From: Ruminococcus sp.
GTDB taxonomy: Bacteria; Bacillota; Clostridia; Oscillospirales; Ruminococcaceae
Direction of reading: 5' to 3'
DNA: 49,394 nucleotides
Assembly (NCBI GenBank): GCA_017542125.1
Contig: JAFXXU010000029.1
Coordinates: 1-49,394 of the forward strand
The position numbers and the translations under genes are program-made. Shown here in pieces: positions 16,263-23,876 of the stretch. Each line of letters starts with the position of its first letter. Within the stretch, counting starts at the first letter, position 1. The notes under the pieces were generated by a model. That model was not told where the DNA came from and ran no database searches. It saw nothing but the letters and a program-made list of their open reading frames with translations.

Positions 16263-17074
16263 TGGCATTCACCAACGAACAGATAGAGCGCTATTCAAGG
16301 CATATCATCCTCAAAGAAGTGGGTGCAAAGGGTCAGAAGAAGCTGCTTGGCGGTAAGGTAATGATCATCGGCGCAGGCGGCCTCGGTGCACCTGCCGCTA
16401 TGTATCTGGCAGCAGCGGGCGTGGGCACCATTGGTATCGCCGATGCCGACGAGGTGGATCTTTCCAATCTGCAAAGACAGATCATCCACCAGACCGCTGA
16501 TGTGGGCAAGCCGAAAGTCCTCTCCGCAAAGGAGACTATGGAGGCCATGAACCCCGACGTCAAGGTAGTGACCTACCACGAGTTCATCACCAGCGCCAAT
16601 ATCCTTGATATCATCAAGGACTACGATTTCATCATTGACGGCACTGACAACTTTCCTGCCAAGTTCCTGATAAACGATGCCTGCGTAATGGCGGGCAAGC
16701 CCTTCTCACATGCGGGTATAATCCGTTTCCAGGGTCAGCTTATGACCTATGTCCCGGGACAGGGCCCCTGCTACCGCTGTGTATTCAAGGAGCCGCCCCC
16801 GAAGGATGCCGTCCCCACCTGCAAGCAGGCGGGAGTTATCGGCGCTATGGGCGGAGTGATCGGAAGCCTTCAGGCAATGGAGGCGGTCAAGTATCTACTG
16901 GGAGTCGGCGAGCTGCTGACCGGGTATCTGCTGACCTACGATGCGCTGAAAATGCAGTTCAGAAAGGTTAAGCTGCCCTCGGATACTCACAACTGTGCTG
17001 TCTGCGGCGACCATCCGACTATAACCAAGCTCATCGACTACGAGCAGGCGGAATGTGACGGTGTGGGACTATGA
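16262..17074 (+). CDS. MoeB/ThiF-type E1-like sulfur-carrier adenylyltransferase
   Basis: A 270-residue E1-like protein: GAGGLGAPAAMYLAAAGVG nucleotide loop, SNLQRQIIH, zinc cysteines in CYRCVF and CAVCGDHP, and a conserved cysteine in VPTCKQAGVIG. It has no rhodanese domain, unlike the fusion upstream, so it presumably serves the free carrier encoded just before it with an overlapping stop/start. A close paralogue lies at 22947-23780. Overlaps the JAMM gene by 4 bp. Confidence 0.92.
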   Translation: MAFTNEQIERYSRHIILKEVGAKGQKKLLGGKVMIIGAGGLGAPAAMYLAAAGVGTIGIADADEVDLSNLQRQIIHQTADVGKPKVLSAKETMEAMNPDVKVVTYHEFITSANILDIIKDYDFIIDGTDNFPAKFLINDACVMAGKPFSHAGIIRFQGQLMTYVPGQGPCYRCVFKEPPPKDAVPTCKQAGVIGAMGGVIGSLQAMEAVKYLLGVGELLTGYLLTYDALKMQFRKVKLPSDTHNCAVCGDHPTITKLIDYEQAECDGVGL

Positions 17075-17484
17075 TAAAGCTCAAAAAAAGCGACTATGAA
17101 AAGATAGTCGCCCACGCAAAGAAAGAAGCCCCCGTAGAGGCCTGCGGACTTATCGCCGGCGTGCTTGATGGCGAGGATAAGATCATAAAGAAGGTCTACA
17201 TCCTCACCAACACCGACCACGCCGAGGAGCATTTCACCCTCGACCCGAGAGAGCAGCTGAAAGCGGTAAAGGATATGCGTGCAGAGGGGTTCACCCCTCT
17301 CGGCAACTGGCATTCTCATCCGGTATCGCCCTCCCGCCCCTCGGATGAGGACAAGCGCCTTGCCTACGACAGCAGCGCAAGCTATATGATCCTGTCCCTT
17401 ATGGATGAGGAGCCAGTACTCAACTCCTTCCATATCGAGGGCGACAAGGCTGAAAAAGAACAGCTCGTCATCGCCGACGAGTGA
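17071..17484 (+). CDS. JAMM/MPN+ metalloprotease (Mec+/HcyD-like)
   Basis: A 137-residue JAMM domain with the complete zinc motif: Glu23 (VEACGL), His81 and His83 (HSHP), Ser91 and Asp94 (HxH-x7-S-x2-D). Bacterial members cut C-terminal to a diglycine in ubiquitin-fold sulfur carriers, either to mature the tail or to free cysteine/homocysteine from the carrier. Likely substrates are the GGGAA tail of the 69-residue carrier and perhaps the internal AGGSG of the fusion. Last gene of the operon, before a strong terminator. Confidence 0.92.
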   Translation: MIKLKKSDYEKIVAHAKKEAPVEACGLIAGVLDGEDKIIKKVYILTNTDHAEEHFTLDPREQLKAVKDMRAEGFTPLGNWHSHPVSPSRPSDEDKRLAYDSSASYMILSLMDEEPVLNSFHIEGDKAEKEQLVIADE

Positions 17485-17511
17485 GCATAAGGACTTTGTT
17501 TGATCCAAAAG

Positions 17512-17543
17512 CACCCGTATCGCAAATGATACGGGTGTTTTTT
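17512..17543 (+). terminator. Terminator of the sulfur operon
   Basis: A 10-bp stem, CACCCGTATC with GATACGGGTG, 6-base loop, followed by six T. The stretch 17485-17858 holds only this terminator, mobile repeat copy 3 and a leftward terminator. Confidence 0.93.
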
Positions 17544-17600
17544 GCGCTTGAAAAGCTCTTGCAATACAGGCCGGTATGTGTTATAATGAACAATAATAAA

Positions 17601-17791
17601 GGCAACACCGCACAACCCGCGGCTGACGCCTCTGCACGCCATCTGCCGTGTCAAGCCTGCTTGACGACCGGCTTATCCGTCATATTACCCAAATTCTCCT
17701 TGCCGGGCGGCAGCCCGCCTGCGTCGAATTTAGGCAATCTGACGAAAATCTGGACGGCGCATCTGATGCACAGGGGTCGTGCGGTGTTGCC
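17601..17791 (+). mobile_element. Mobile repeat copy 3 (191 bp, MITE-like)
   Basis: Complete copy with the GGCAACACC/GGTGTTGCC termini and the same internal blocks as copy 2. It is flanked by TAAA on each side (17597-17600, 17792-17795). It lies between two transcription units and harms no gene. Confidence 0.85.
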
Positions 17792-17820
17792 TAAATATAT
17801 CCGCAGAAGAATGAGCAAAC

Positions 17821-17848
17821 AAAAAGGCTGCCCGGATGATCGGGCAGC
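17821..17848 (-). terminator. Terminator of the leftward small-gene cluster
   Basis: GCTGCCCG (17827-17834) pairs with CGGGCAGC (17841-17848); on the minus strand the stem is followed by CTTTTTG. It ends transcripts of the gene at 17859. Confidence 0.88.
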
Positions 17849-17858
17849 GCTGTTTGTA

Positions 17859-18119
17859 TCAGAACATCCTTGAGCTGATGTCCCCGTAGGTCTTCTCGGC
17901 GCCTTTGTCGCGGCAGTCAACATCGCGGAAAGGATCCTGTATTCTGTCGTAATAGTTTTTGTTGGATCTCTCATTGTATGATCTCAGGATGCACTGAGCG
18001 TCACTGGCATCATCTTTAACTCCGCTCCTTGCGGTCTGGATGAGAGCCCAGTAATCATTTTTGTCGACGTATCCGCCGTAGATCACGGCGTGCTTGATCA
18101 TTTCAAGTTTATTATTCAT
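17859..18119 (-). CDS. Small protein of unknown function
   Basis: An 86-residue hydrophilic protein with no recognised domain and no signal or membrane segment. The site AAGGAGAAACAGCT precedes the ATG. It is helical in the first half (MIKHAVIYGGYVDKNDYWALIQ) and charged, with several Asp/Arg/Asn, in the second. It is last of a cluster of small leftward genes. Confidence 0.7.
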   Translation of the reverse strand: MNNKLEMIKHAVIYGGYVDKNDYWALIQTARSGVKDDASDAQCILRSYNERSNKNYYDRIQDPFRDVDCRDKGAEKTYGDISSRMF

Positions 18120-18167
18120 AGCTGTTTCTCCTTATTATGTTTTATATTGGTCGTTGATATGCGGCTG

Positions 18168-18512
18168 TCAGCCTGCCAGGCTGAGCATACTGCTGATAAC
18201 TGTGTCCGAGATGACTGCTCCGACATTCACAAAGGATATGAATGTTCCTTCGCAGCTCTCGCTGATCTGTACCACGGCTGTATCGTCGAAATAGAGGGTG
18301 TCGGTCTCAAAAACGCTTCCCGTGACACGTCTTCTTACGAGGAAGCCGTTGATGCGGTAGGTCTCGTGGATATCGAGCGACTCCATGGAATCGGTCACTA
18401 TCCTGAGCATTCTTGCCAGCGCCTCAAGGCTGTCTCTGCCGGTGCCGAGGCCGAGCTTGGTCATCTGAGTCAGCATAAGGTCATAACAGGTCTGGTTAAG
18501 TGGATATGCCAT
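18168..18512 (-). CDS. Small protein of unknown function
   Basis: A 114-residue protein with no family that I recognise. An alpha-helical N-terminal third is followed by beta-rich sequence: RINGFLVRRRVTGSVFE, then TLYFDDTAVVQIS and GTFISFVNVGAVIS. The ribosome binding site is strong (ACGGAGGATGATACT). It is 48 bp upstream of the 86-residue gene, in the same operon. Confidence 0.7.
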   Translation of the reverse strand: MAYPLNQTCYDLMLTQMTKLGLGTGRDSLEALARMLRIVTDSMESLDIHETYRINGFLVRRRVTGSVFETDTLYFDDTAVVQISESCEGTFISFVNVGAVISDTVISSMLSLAG

Positions 18513-18516
18513 AGTA

Positions 18517-18642
18517 TCATCCTCCGTATTCGGGTCTTTGTGGTTGTGTACGAATGCCGGGAAAGCTCCGGCAGCTGTTTGGCGGCCTTGCTCTGAAAGC
18601 CGGCCATTGCCTGATGTGATAGGGCGCTTTTGCTGTTTTCAT
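18517..18642 (-). CDS. Possible 41-residue small ORF
   Basis: It sits between two leftward genes and has a perfect AAGGAGG 8 bases before its ATG. The product (MKTAKAPYHIRQ...) is rich in Arg and Pro and resembles nothing known. Its stop overlaps the ribosome binding site of the next gene, as in coupled small genes. The opposing sign is that another frame here also reads as plausible protein, with no good start. Confidence 0.3.
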   Translation of the reverse strand: MKTAKAPYHIRQWPAFRARPPNSCRSFPGIRTQPQRPEYGG

Positions 18643-18655
18643 AAGGATTGCCTCC

Positions 18656-18979
18656 TTAAGCGGCGGGCTCATCGTACATGAGCTCATATTCTATGTATTC
18701 GTCGATCACTCTGACGAGGTGCTTTACCATGGTTTCCTTGAGGTTCTTGACGCGGGTGCCGTTTGAAGCGGCCCGGCGGTAGTTCCAGCGCCTGAGCTCC
18801 GAGAAGCGCACGCCCTTGCCTATTATGCTGTAGAGTAGAGCGTTGCCGCGGTGGAGAAGTACGAATTCTTTCTTGCCCGAGCAGATAAGGTATACGGCGA
18901 GCCTGCCCGAGGAGTCGTATTCGCCTTTGACGATGGTGTTGGGGTTTGACTTGAGTCTGTCGGCCTTGTTCGTTTTCAT
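18656..18979 (-). CDS. Small basic protein of unknown function
   Basis: A 107-residue protein. The N-terminus is basic (MKTNKADRLK), then a beta-rich stretch (GRLAVYLICSGKKEFVLLHRG), and a helical tail ending in YELMYDEPAA. There is no CxxC, P-loop or membrane segment, and I do not recognise it. AAAGGAGAA precedes the start. It is first gene of the leftward small cluster and divergent from the TPR operon at 19143. Confidence 0.7.
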   Translation of the reverse strand: MKTNKADRLKSNPNTIVKGEYDSSGRLAVYLICSGKKEFVLLHRGNALLYSIIGKGVRFSELRRWNYRRAASNGTRVKNLKETMVKHLVRVIDEYIEYELMYDEPAA

Positions 18980-19142
18980 AAAGCATTCTCCTTTTCGTTT
19001 TTATCCTGCCCTCGGATCCTTCTTCCTTGGATCTGAATAAAGTATAGCACAGTCAAGGCTTTGGAGGAACGGCTGTATGATACAAAAATAAGCTTTTTAT
19101 ATATGATTTTGCTGCACTTTATATGGGATCGCTCAGAAAAGT

Positions 19143-21608
19143 ATGAAAAATCCCTCTTTGTATGAAAATCACTCTTATGAAAGGATGTCTGATGCTATGC
19201 CAAGGACAAATTCCGTGAACCTGAATTTCTACAGCCTCTTTTTAAAAACAGACTTCACCGTCAGCAAGGTCACCAATTATAACACAGATGTCATTTTTGC
19301 GGAGCTGTTTGAAAGAGTTGACGACCCGAGCGTCCCCCTCCTTGAAGAGCACGACAGAAACCGGATAACCGGCTTCCGCAACGGTAAATACACCACCCGT
19401 GAGGAGCTTAACAAGAAAGAGAAGGACTTCCTTGACAGCCTTGAAAACTATCTTCTAACCCCCTCGGGGAACGTTGATCACGGGCATTTTCAGGTGCTGT
19501 TTGAAAGGCTCCGCAAAGGGCTGGAAGAATTCATCACTCAGACTGACAGCAGCCTGAGCAGCAATTGGTCCGAGCATGTGGATCGGTCGCTGTATGACGG
19601 CAGAAAAAAGCTGCTTGAACTGATATCCGAGCATCCCGCGCTGGAGCACGAGATCCGGAAGGTGTTTGAAAAAAACTCCGAGGATAAGAAGGGGAACAGG
19701 TTCGAGAAGGATTCCCCGAAGAAAGCCCTGCTCTGGCTAGTTGTATTCTCGCTGTTCCCACAGATCAGAGAAAACGTTCCCCACAGCAAGCAGGAAAAAA
19801 AGAGCGGCTGGAATACCGCTCTCAGCAATACCGCTATAACAGTTACCAGGCTTTATCAGGCTCTTGTTGCGCGGGACGATATGTTTAACCTGTTCAGCGA
19901 TACCCTGACCGACGGGCTCTATACCTCCGAGGCTATTGAGAACCGACTCTCCGACGAGACCGGCGGAAGGATCTGCAAAAGCACGGTGGATGAGCTGATC
20001 AGCGAGTATTACAGCAAGGGCAGGGCCCTCAGGCTGCCGGAGCTGCTGACTCTCAAGGAAAGGCACGGCAAGCCTAATCAGGTCCGTGTACTCTATGTAA
20101 GATGCATGATGATGCGGGCTTTTGAGCTTTACAGCAAGGGCGACAGCATAAGCTGCAGAGACGCCCAGGACCGATGCCGTATGATGCTCGACCTCTACGG
20201 GGATGATGAGGTCTCGGACCCCGTTCATTACGATCTTCTTAAGATCCTTCTTCTCCGTGCACTCTCCTGCTGGAGGCTGAAAGATCCGGCTGAGGAAGAG
20301 AAACAGCTCAAGCTGCTCCGCTCCAAGCTGATGAAACACAAGGAGTTCCCCTCCGAGTACAGGCTGCTTGCTCACTTTATGTTCAAACGGTTCGGCGGTC
20401 TGGCAAATACCGCACTTGATCTTGACAGAGCTGTAAGCAGCTATTCTGCGGCTTTTATGTTTGCAGCCCCCGACGATCACATAAACATCTCAACCGTGCG
20501 GAACAACCTTGCGATAGTATACAGAAAGTTTATGAAGCTCGACAGCGCCTGCTATGCCTATGAGCAGTCATATGAGCTGAAAAAGAACAGCTTCCCGGAG
20601 GATTCGGAGGTCACGGCACGCCACAAGACCAATTATTCCAACCCCCTCAGGCTCGGCAAGCTCTATGATAAAGCACTTGAACTCATAACCCCCGCATTTG
20701 AGGTGCGCAGCAGATTGTACGAAGAGGACCCCTCAAACGACAGCCGGATGAGGAGCTTGAATTATACCATACTGAGCTATGCGCTGATATACATATGTCA
20801 GGCAGAGGATAAGCTGTGCAGCGATGGCGTCGGAGCCGATCTGAGGGAGCTGCTTGCAAGGGCCGAGGACAGGCTGAAGGCTTTGCCCGAACACCTGCTC
20901 CGTCCGGAGAGGAGCAGCGTGAACCGATTGTCCTATATCAACCGCATCATTGTAAAAGGCAAGATAGAGTATCTGCGGTCGTTTTCGGATCCCGGCTTTT
21001 CCGACGACAGCCTCTTTGACTTCGATAAAGCCCGCGTTATGCTGGCTGACCCCGGCATAAGCGATAAAACTCAAAGGAGCCTTTACGGGCTCTGCGGGTT
21101 CGCCTGTGCAAAGGTGCGTCTCTTCCGTACCGGGAGAGATCTCGGCAGCACCCTTGAGGATGTATGTGACAACGTGCTGGAGGGCTGGAACAGCATAAGG
21201 ACAGTATATGAAAGCATTCACGACCGCAGCAGCTACGGTTATTATCAGGCAGCCGCCTGCTTCCATTTCGGAGCTCTGATCGACCTGCTTTCCGACCGCG
21301 GCGAGCAGGAGCTTCTCGACAGATGTCTCGAAGAGGTGAGGCTGTCTTTCAGGCAGGAGCTCACGGCAGCAGAAGCAGCCAAAAAGCTGCTTAGCGATGC
21401 TCTGGATATGCTCCGTGAATGCCAGCAGCCGGATCTCAGCCTCCCGGAAGAGAGCCTGGGCATCAGGTGGCACGAGATAAACTATAATGCATTCCACGGT
21501 CTGGAAATGATCGTGCAGCGCTTTGCCGAGCTCTGCGGCAGCGGCTCCGCCGGGAAGGAGAAGGCAGAGCTGTTTATGAAATATCCCCTTGACTTTTATC
21601 TGGCTTAG
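19143..21608 (+). CDS. Large TPR-containing protein of unknown function
   Basis: An 821-residue cytosolic protein. Residues 1-310 match nothing I recognise. From about 320 to 560 helical repeats of TPR type appear (for example STVRNNLAIVYRKFMKLDSACYAYEQSYELKK, then KALELITPAFEVRSRLYE). The last 250 residues are also helical. TPR arrays bind other proteins. The start is uncertain: the ATG at 19143 has a weak site, and MSDAM or MPRTN 14-18 codons later could be used (AAAGGA nearby). It is followed after 8 bp by a metallopeptidase and then an E1-like enzyme, so the TPR protein may present substrates to one of them. Confidence 0.75.
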   Translation: MKNPSLYENHSYERMSDAMPRTNSVNLNFYSLFLKTDFTVSKVTNYNTDVIFAELFERVDDPSVPLLEEHDRNRITGFRNGKYTTREELNKKEKDFLDSLENYLLTPSGNVDHGHFQVLFERLRKGLEEFITQTDSSLSSNWSEHVDRSLYDGRKKLLELISEHPALEHEIRKVFEKNSEDKKGNRFEKDSPKKALLWLVVFSLFPQIRENVPHSKQEKKSGWNTALSNTAITVTRLYQALVARDDMFNLFSDTLTDGLYTSEAIENRLSDETGGRICKSTVDELISEYYSKGRALRLPELLTLKERHGKPNQVRVLYVRCMMMRAFELYSKGDSISCRDAQDRCRMMLDLYGDDEVSDPVHYDLLKILLLRALSCWRLKDPAEEEKQLKLLRSKLMKHKEFPSEYRLLAHFMFKRFGGLANTALDLDRAVSSYSAAFMFAAPDDHINISTVRNNLAIVYRKFMKLDSACYAYEQSYELKKNSFPEDSEVTARHKTNYSNPLRLGKLYDKALELITPAFEVRSRLYEEDPSNDSRMRSLNYTILSYALIYICQAEDKLCSDGVGADLRELLARAEDRLKALPEHLLRPERSSVNRLSYINRIIVKGKIEYLRSFSDPGFSDDSLFDFDKARVMLADPGISDKTQRSLYGLCGFACAKVRLFRTGRDLGSTLEDVCDNVLEGWNSIRTVYESIHDRSSYGYYQAAACFHFGALIDLLSDRGEQELLDRCLEEVRLSFRQELTAAEAAKKLLSDALDMLRECQQPDLSLPEESLGIRWHEINYNAFHGLEMIVQRFAELCGSGSAGKEKAELFMKYPLDFYLA

Positions 21609-21616
21609 GAGGAACA

Positions 21617-22897
21617 ATGGTAAACGATCAGGAATACAACAGAATATTCGGGATCCTTAACGACACTCAGGTGGATGTCATAGAGCTTCTTAACGATACC
21701 GCCCCCGAGGCAAAGCAGGCTTTTATAAACGACCCCTTACTTGCGGTGCCTGCAAGCCGATACGACGGCCTTGACCCCTCGGTGCTGGAGCATAACATCG
21801 AAGCTTTGACAGAGCTCATGTCAGAGCTCCCCGGATCGGAAAGCACTATGGCGATGCTGATAAGGCTGATCACCGAGGACTCCCTTGCCCGCAACAGATT
21901 TGCCCTTGCGAACTATCGGTTCGATTCGGGGGATGCGTCGGCAGAGGCGGAGCACAGGCAGCTGAATGCAGAGATCTTCGGTATGCCCGAAAAGAACGTG
22001 TTTATGGATATCCTGTCATATCTGCTTGAAAGGATACATCAGAGCGATCCGGACACAGTTATGTATAATGAGCTGATAGGACTGCTCCCCGAGCTGCCCG
22101 GAGAAGGATGCAGGCTCTATACTCCTCCGAAGCAGCTGCTTGACGAGCTCCGCCGCGCAGCAGGGGAGTTCTATGAGCCTTTGCTGCGGCATATCCCCGA
22201 CAAAGAGACCTTCGGGATGGAGGAGATCGCCGGTATCGCTGAGGAGATACTCAGCAGCGAGTTGGGCGGCGCAGCCGGCAAATGGAGCATCGTTTACGAT
22301 CAGAACCGCTCCTATGCGTCGGTCAACCAGCTCGATCGCAGGATAATCTTCCCCGGCAGGCGCAATGTTCCTGTCTATACACGCGAAAAGCTCACGGCTC
22401 TGCTCGTCCATGAGGTGGGCGTGCATTTCCTGCGTGAGCTTGTGTTCGATGATATATCCCTCGGGCTGCTGCGTACAGGGCTCCCCGGCTATGAGGAGAT
22501 CGACGAAGGTATCGCCAAGGTAATGGAGCAGGCTGTGACAGGCAGATTTGAACACTCGGGGCTGTATCATTACATCAGCATCGGGCTGGCAGTATTCTAC
22601 GGCCTCGGCTTCCGCGAGATCTATGAGATACAGCGGCGGATCCTCTGCCTTATCGGAGCAGGAGCAGAGGGTATGGCTTATGACAGCGTGCGGAGAGCTC
22701 TCCGCGGGACAAACCGGCTCCCGAACTGCAAGGATCTGGTCTATTACAACGGGGCAGCCAAGATCTGGAGATATGTTTCCGAAAACATCGACAGCCCCTG
22801 CCTTTTTGACGATCTGCTGCTTTCCGGCAAGACCGACATCTTCGATCCCGACCACCGCAGGATAATATACCAGCTCAAGACCGGGCTTGTCCTTTGA
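21617..22897 (+). CDS. DUF1704-type zinc metallopeptidase (MATCAP-like fold family)
   Basis: A 426-residue protein. The zinc site reads His265-Glu266...His270 in LLVHEVGVHFLRE, with the downstream glutamate in YEEIDEGIAKVME (Glu297). This HEVGxHxLRE...EEGxA layout is that of DUF1704, whose animal members remove a C-terminal tyrosine from tubulin; bacterial substrates are unknown. The N-terminal 200 residues are helical and unrecognised. GGAGGAACA precedes the start, 8 bp after the TPR gene. Its operon partners are a TPR protein and an E1-like activator, so a peptidase acting on a carrier or conjugate is possible but unproven. Confidence 0.8.
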   Translation: MVNDQEYNRIFGILNDTQVDVIELLNDTAPEAKQAFINDPLLAVPASRYDGLDPSVLEHNIEALTELMSELPGSESTMAMLIRLITEDSLARNRFALANYRFDSGDASAEAEHRQLNAEIFGMPEKNVFMDILSYLLERIHQSDPDTVMYNELIGLLPELPGEGCRLYTPPKQLLDELRRAAGEFYEPLLRHIPDKETFGMEEIAGIAEEILSSELGGAAGKWSIVYDQNRSYASVNQLDRRIIFPGRRNVPVYTREKLTALLVHEVGVHFLRELVFDDISLGLLRTGLPGYEEIDEGIAKVMEQAVTGRFEHSGLYHYISIGLAVFYGLGFREIYEIQRRILCLIGAGAEGMAYDSVRRALRGTNRLPNCKDLVYYNGAAKIWRYVSENIDSPCLFDDLLLSGKTDIFDPDHRRIIYQLKTGLVL

Positions 22898-22946
22898 TAC
22901 CGGGTATAACTGCATCAAAGGTGAGCTATATAAGGAGAGTAAAGCT

Positions 22947-23780
22947 ATGAGTATCACAGCACCGGAAGAAAACAAGGACGCAGTCCGGGAGCTGACCGCC
23001 CCGCAGACAGAGCGCTATTCAAGGCATATCGTTATGAAAGAAGTGGGCGCCGAGGGTCAGAAGAAGCTGCTTGGCGCCAGGGTGCTTGTAATCGGTGCGG
23101 GCGGCCTGGGCTCACCCGTCGCTATGTATCTGGCGGCAGCGGGGGTGGGTACTATCGGCATCGCCGATGCCGATGAGGTGGATCTTTCCAACCTGCAAAG
23201 GCAGATCATCCACCGTACCGCCGACGCGGGCAAGCCCAAGGTGCTCTCCGCCAAGGAGACTATGGAGGCTATGAACCCGGACGTTAAGGTCATCCCCTAC
23301 CGTATGTTCATCACAGGTGAGAACATACTTGATATCATCAAGGACTATGACTTTATCATCGACGCCACGGATAATTTCCAATCAAAGTTTCTGATAAACG
23401 ACGCCTGTGTTATGGCGAAGAAGCCCTTTTCTCACGCGGGTATCATCCGCTTTCAGGGGCAGCTTATGACCTATGTCCCCGGACAGGGTCCCTGCTACCG
23501 CTGCATATTCAAGGAGCCGCCCCCGAAGGATGCCGTCCCCAGCTGCAAGCAGGAGGGGGTTATCGGTGCAGCGGCAGGTGTGATCGGCAGCCTCCAGGCG
23601 ATGGAGGCTATCAAATACATCCTGGGCATCGGTGAGCTGCTGACAGGATATCTGCTGACCTACGACGGGCTGGAAATGCAGTTCCGCAAGGTGAAGCTGC
23701 CCTCGGATACTCACAGCTGCCCGGTCTGCGGCGACCACCCAACCATAACCGGGCTCATCGACTGCGAGCCTTCGGAATGA
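22947..23780 (+). CDS. Second MoeB/ThiF-type E1-like enzyme
   Basis: A 277-residue paralogue of the E1 at 16262-17074, almost identical over most of its length, with the same GAGGLG loop, SNLQRQIIH, CYRC and CPVCGDHP zinc pairs and VPSCKQEGVIG cysteine. The start is MSITAPE, with AAGGAGAG upstream; the N-terminal 20 residues differ from the paralogue. No carrier, rhodanese or JAMM gene accompanies this copy, so it must use a carrier from elsewhere, most simply the 69-residue one. High DNA identity points to recent duplication or conversion. Confidence 0.92.
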   Translation: MSITAPEENKDAVRELTAPQTERYSRHIVMKEVGAEGQKKLLGARVLVIGAGGLGSPVAMYLAAAGVGTIGIADADEVDLSNLQRQIIHRTADAGKPKVLSAKETMEAMNPDVKVIPYRMFITGENILDIIKDYDFIIDATDNFQSKFLINDACVMAKKPFSHAGIIRFQGQLMTYVPGQGPCYRCIFKEPPPKDAVPSCKQEGVIGAAAGVIGSLQAMEAIKYILGIGELLTGYLLTYDGLEMQFRKVKLPSDTHSCPVCGDHPTITGLIDCEPSE

Positions 23781-23820
23781 ACAGAAAGGCGCTGTCGGTT
23801 ATTGTTCCTTATAACGAGAA

Positions 23821-23859
23821 AAACGAATGGACTGCTTCGGCGGTCCATTCGTTTTTTTA
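23821..23859. terminator. Bidirectional terminator with UUCG loop
   Basis: Long hairpin: arms AAACGAATGGAC (23821-23832) and GTCCATTCGTTT (23843-23854), extended by a wobble pair and GC-TTCG-GC at the tip, with T run on the right and A run on the left. It serves both the E1 gene and the convergent MATE gene. Confidence 0.92.
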
Positions 23860-23876
23860 GCAGTGCAGATTTGATC

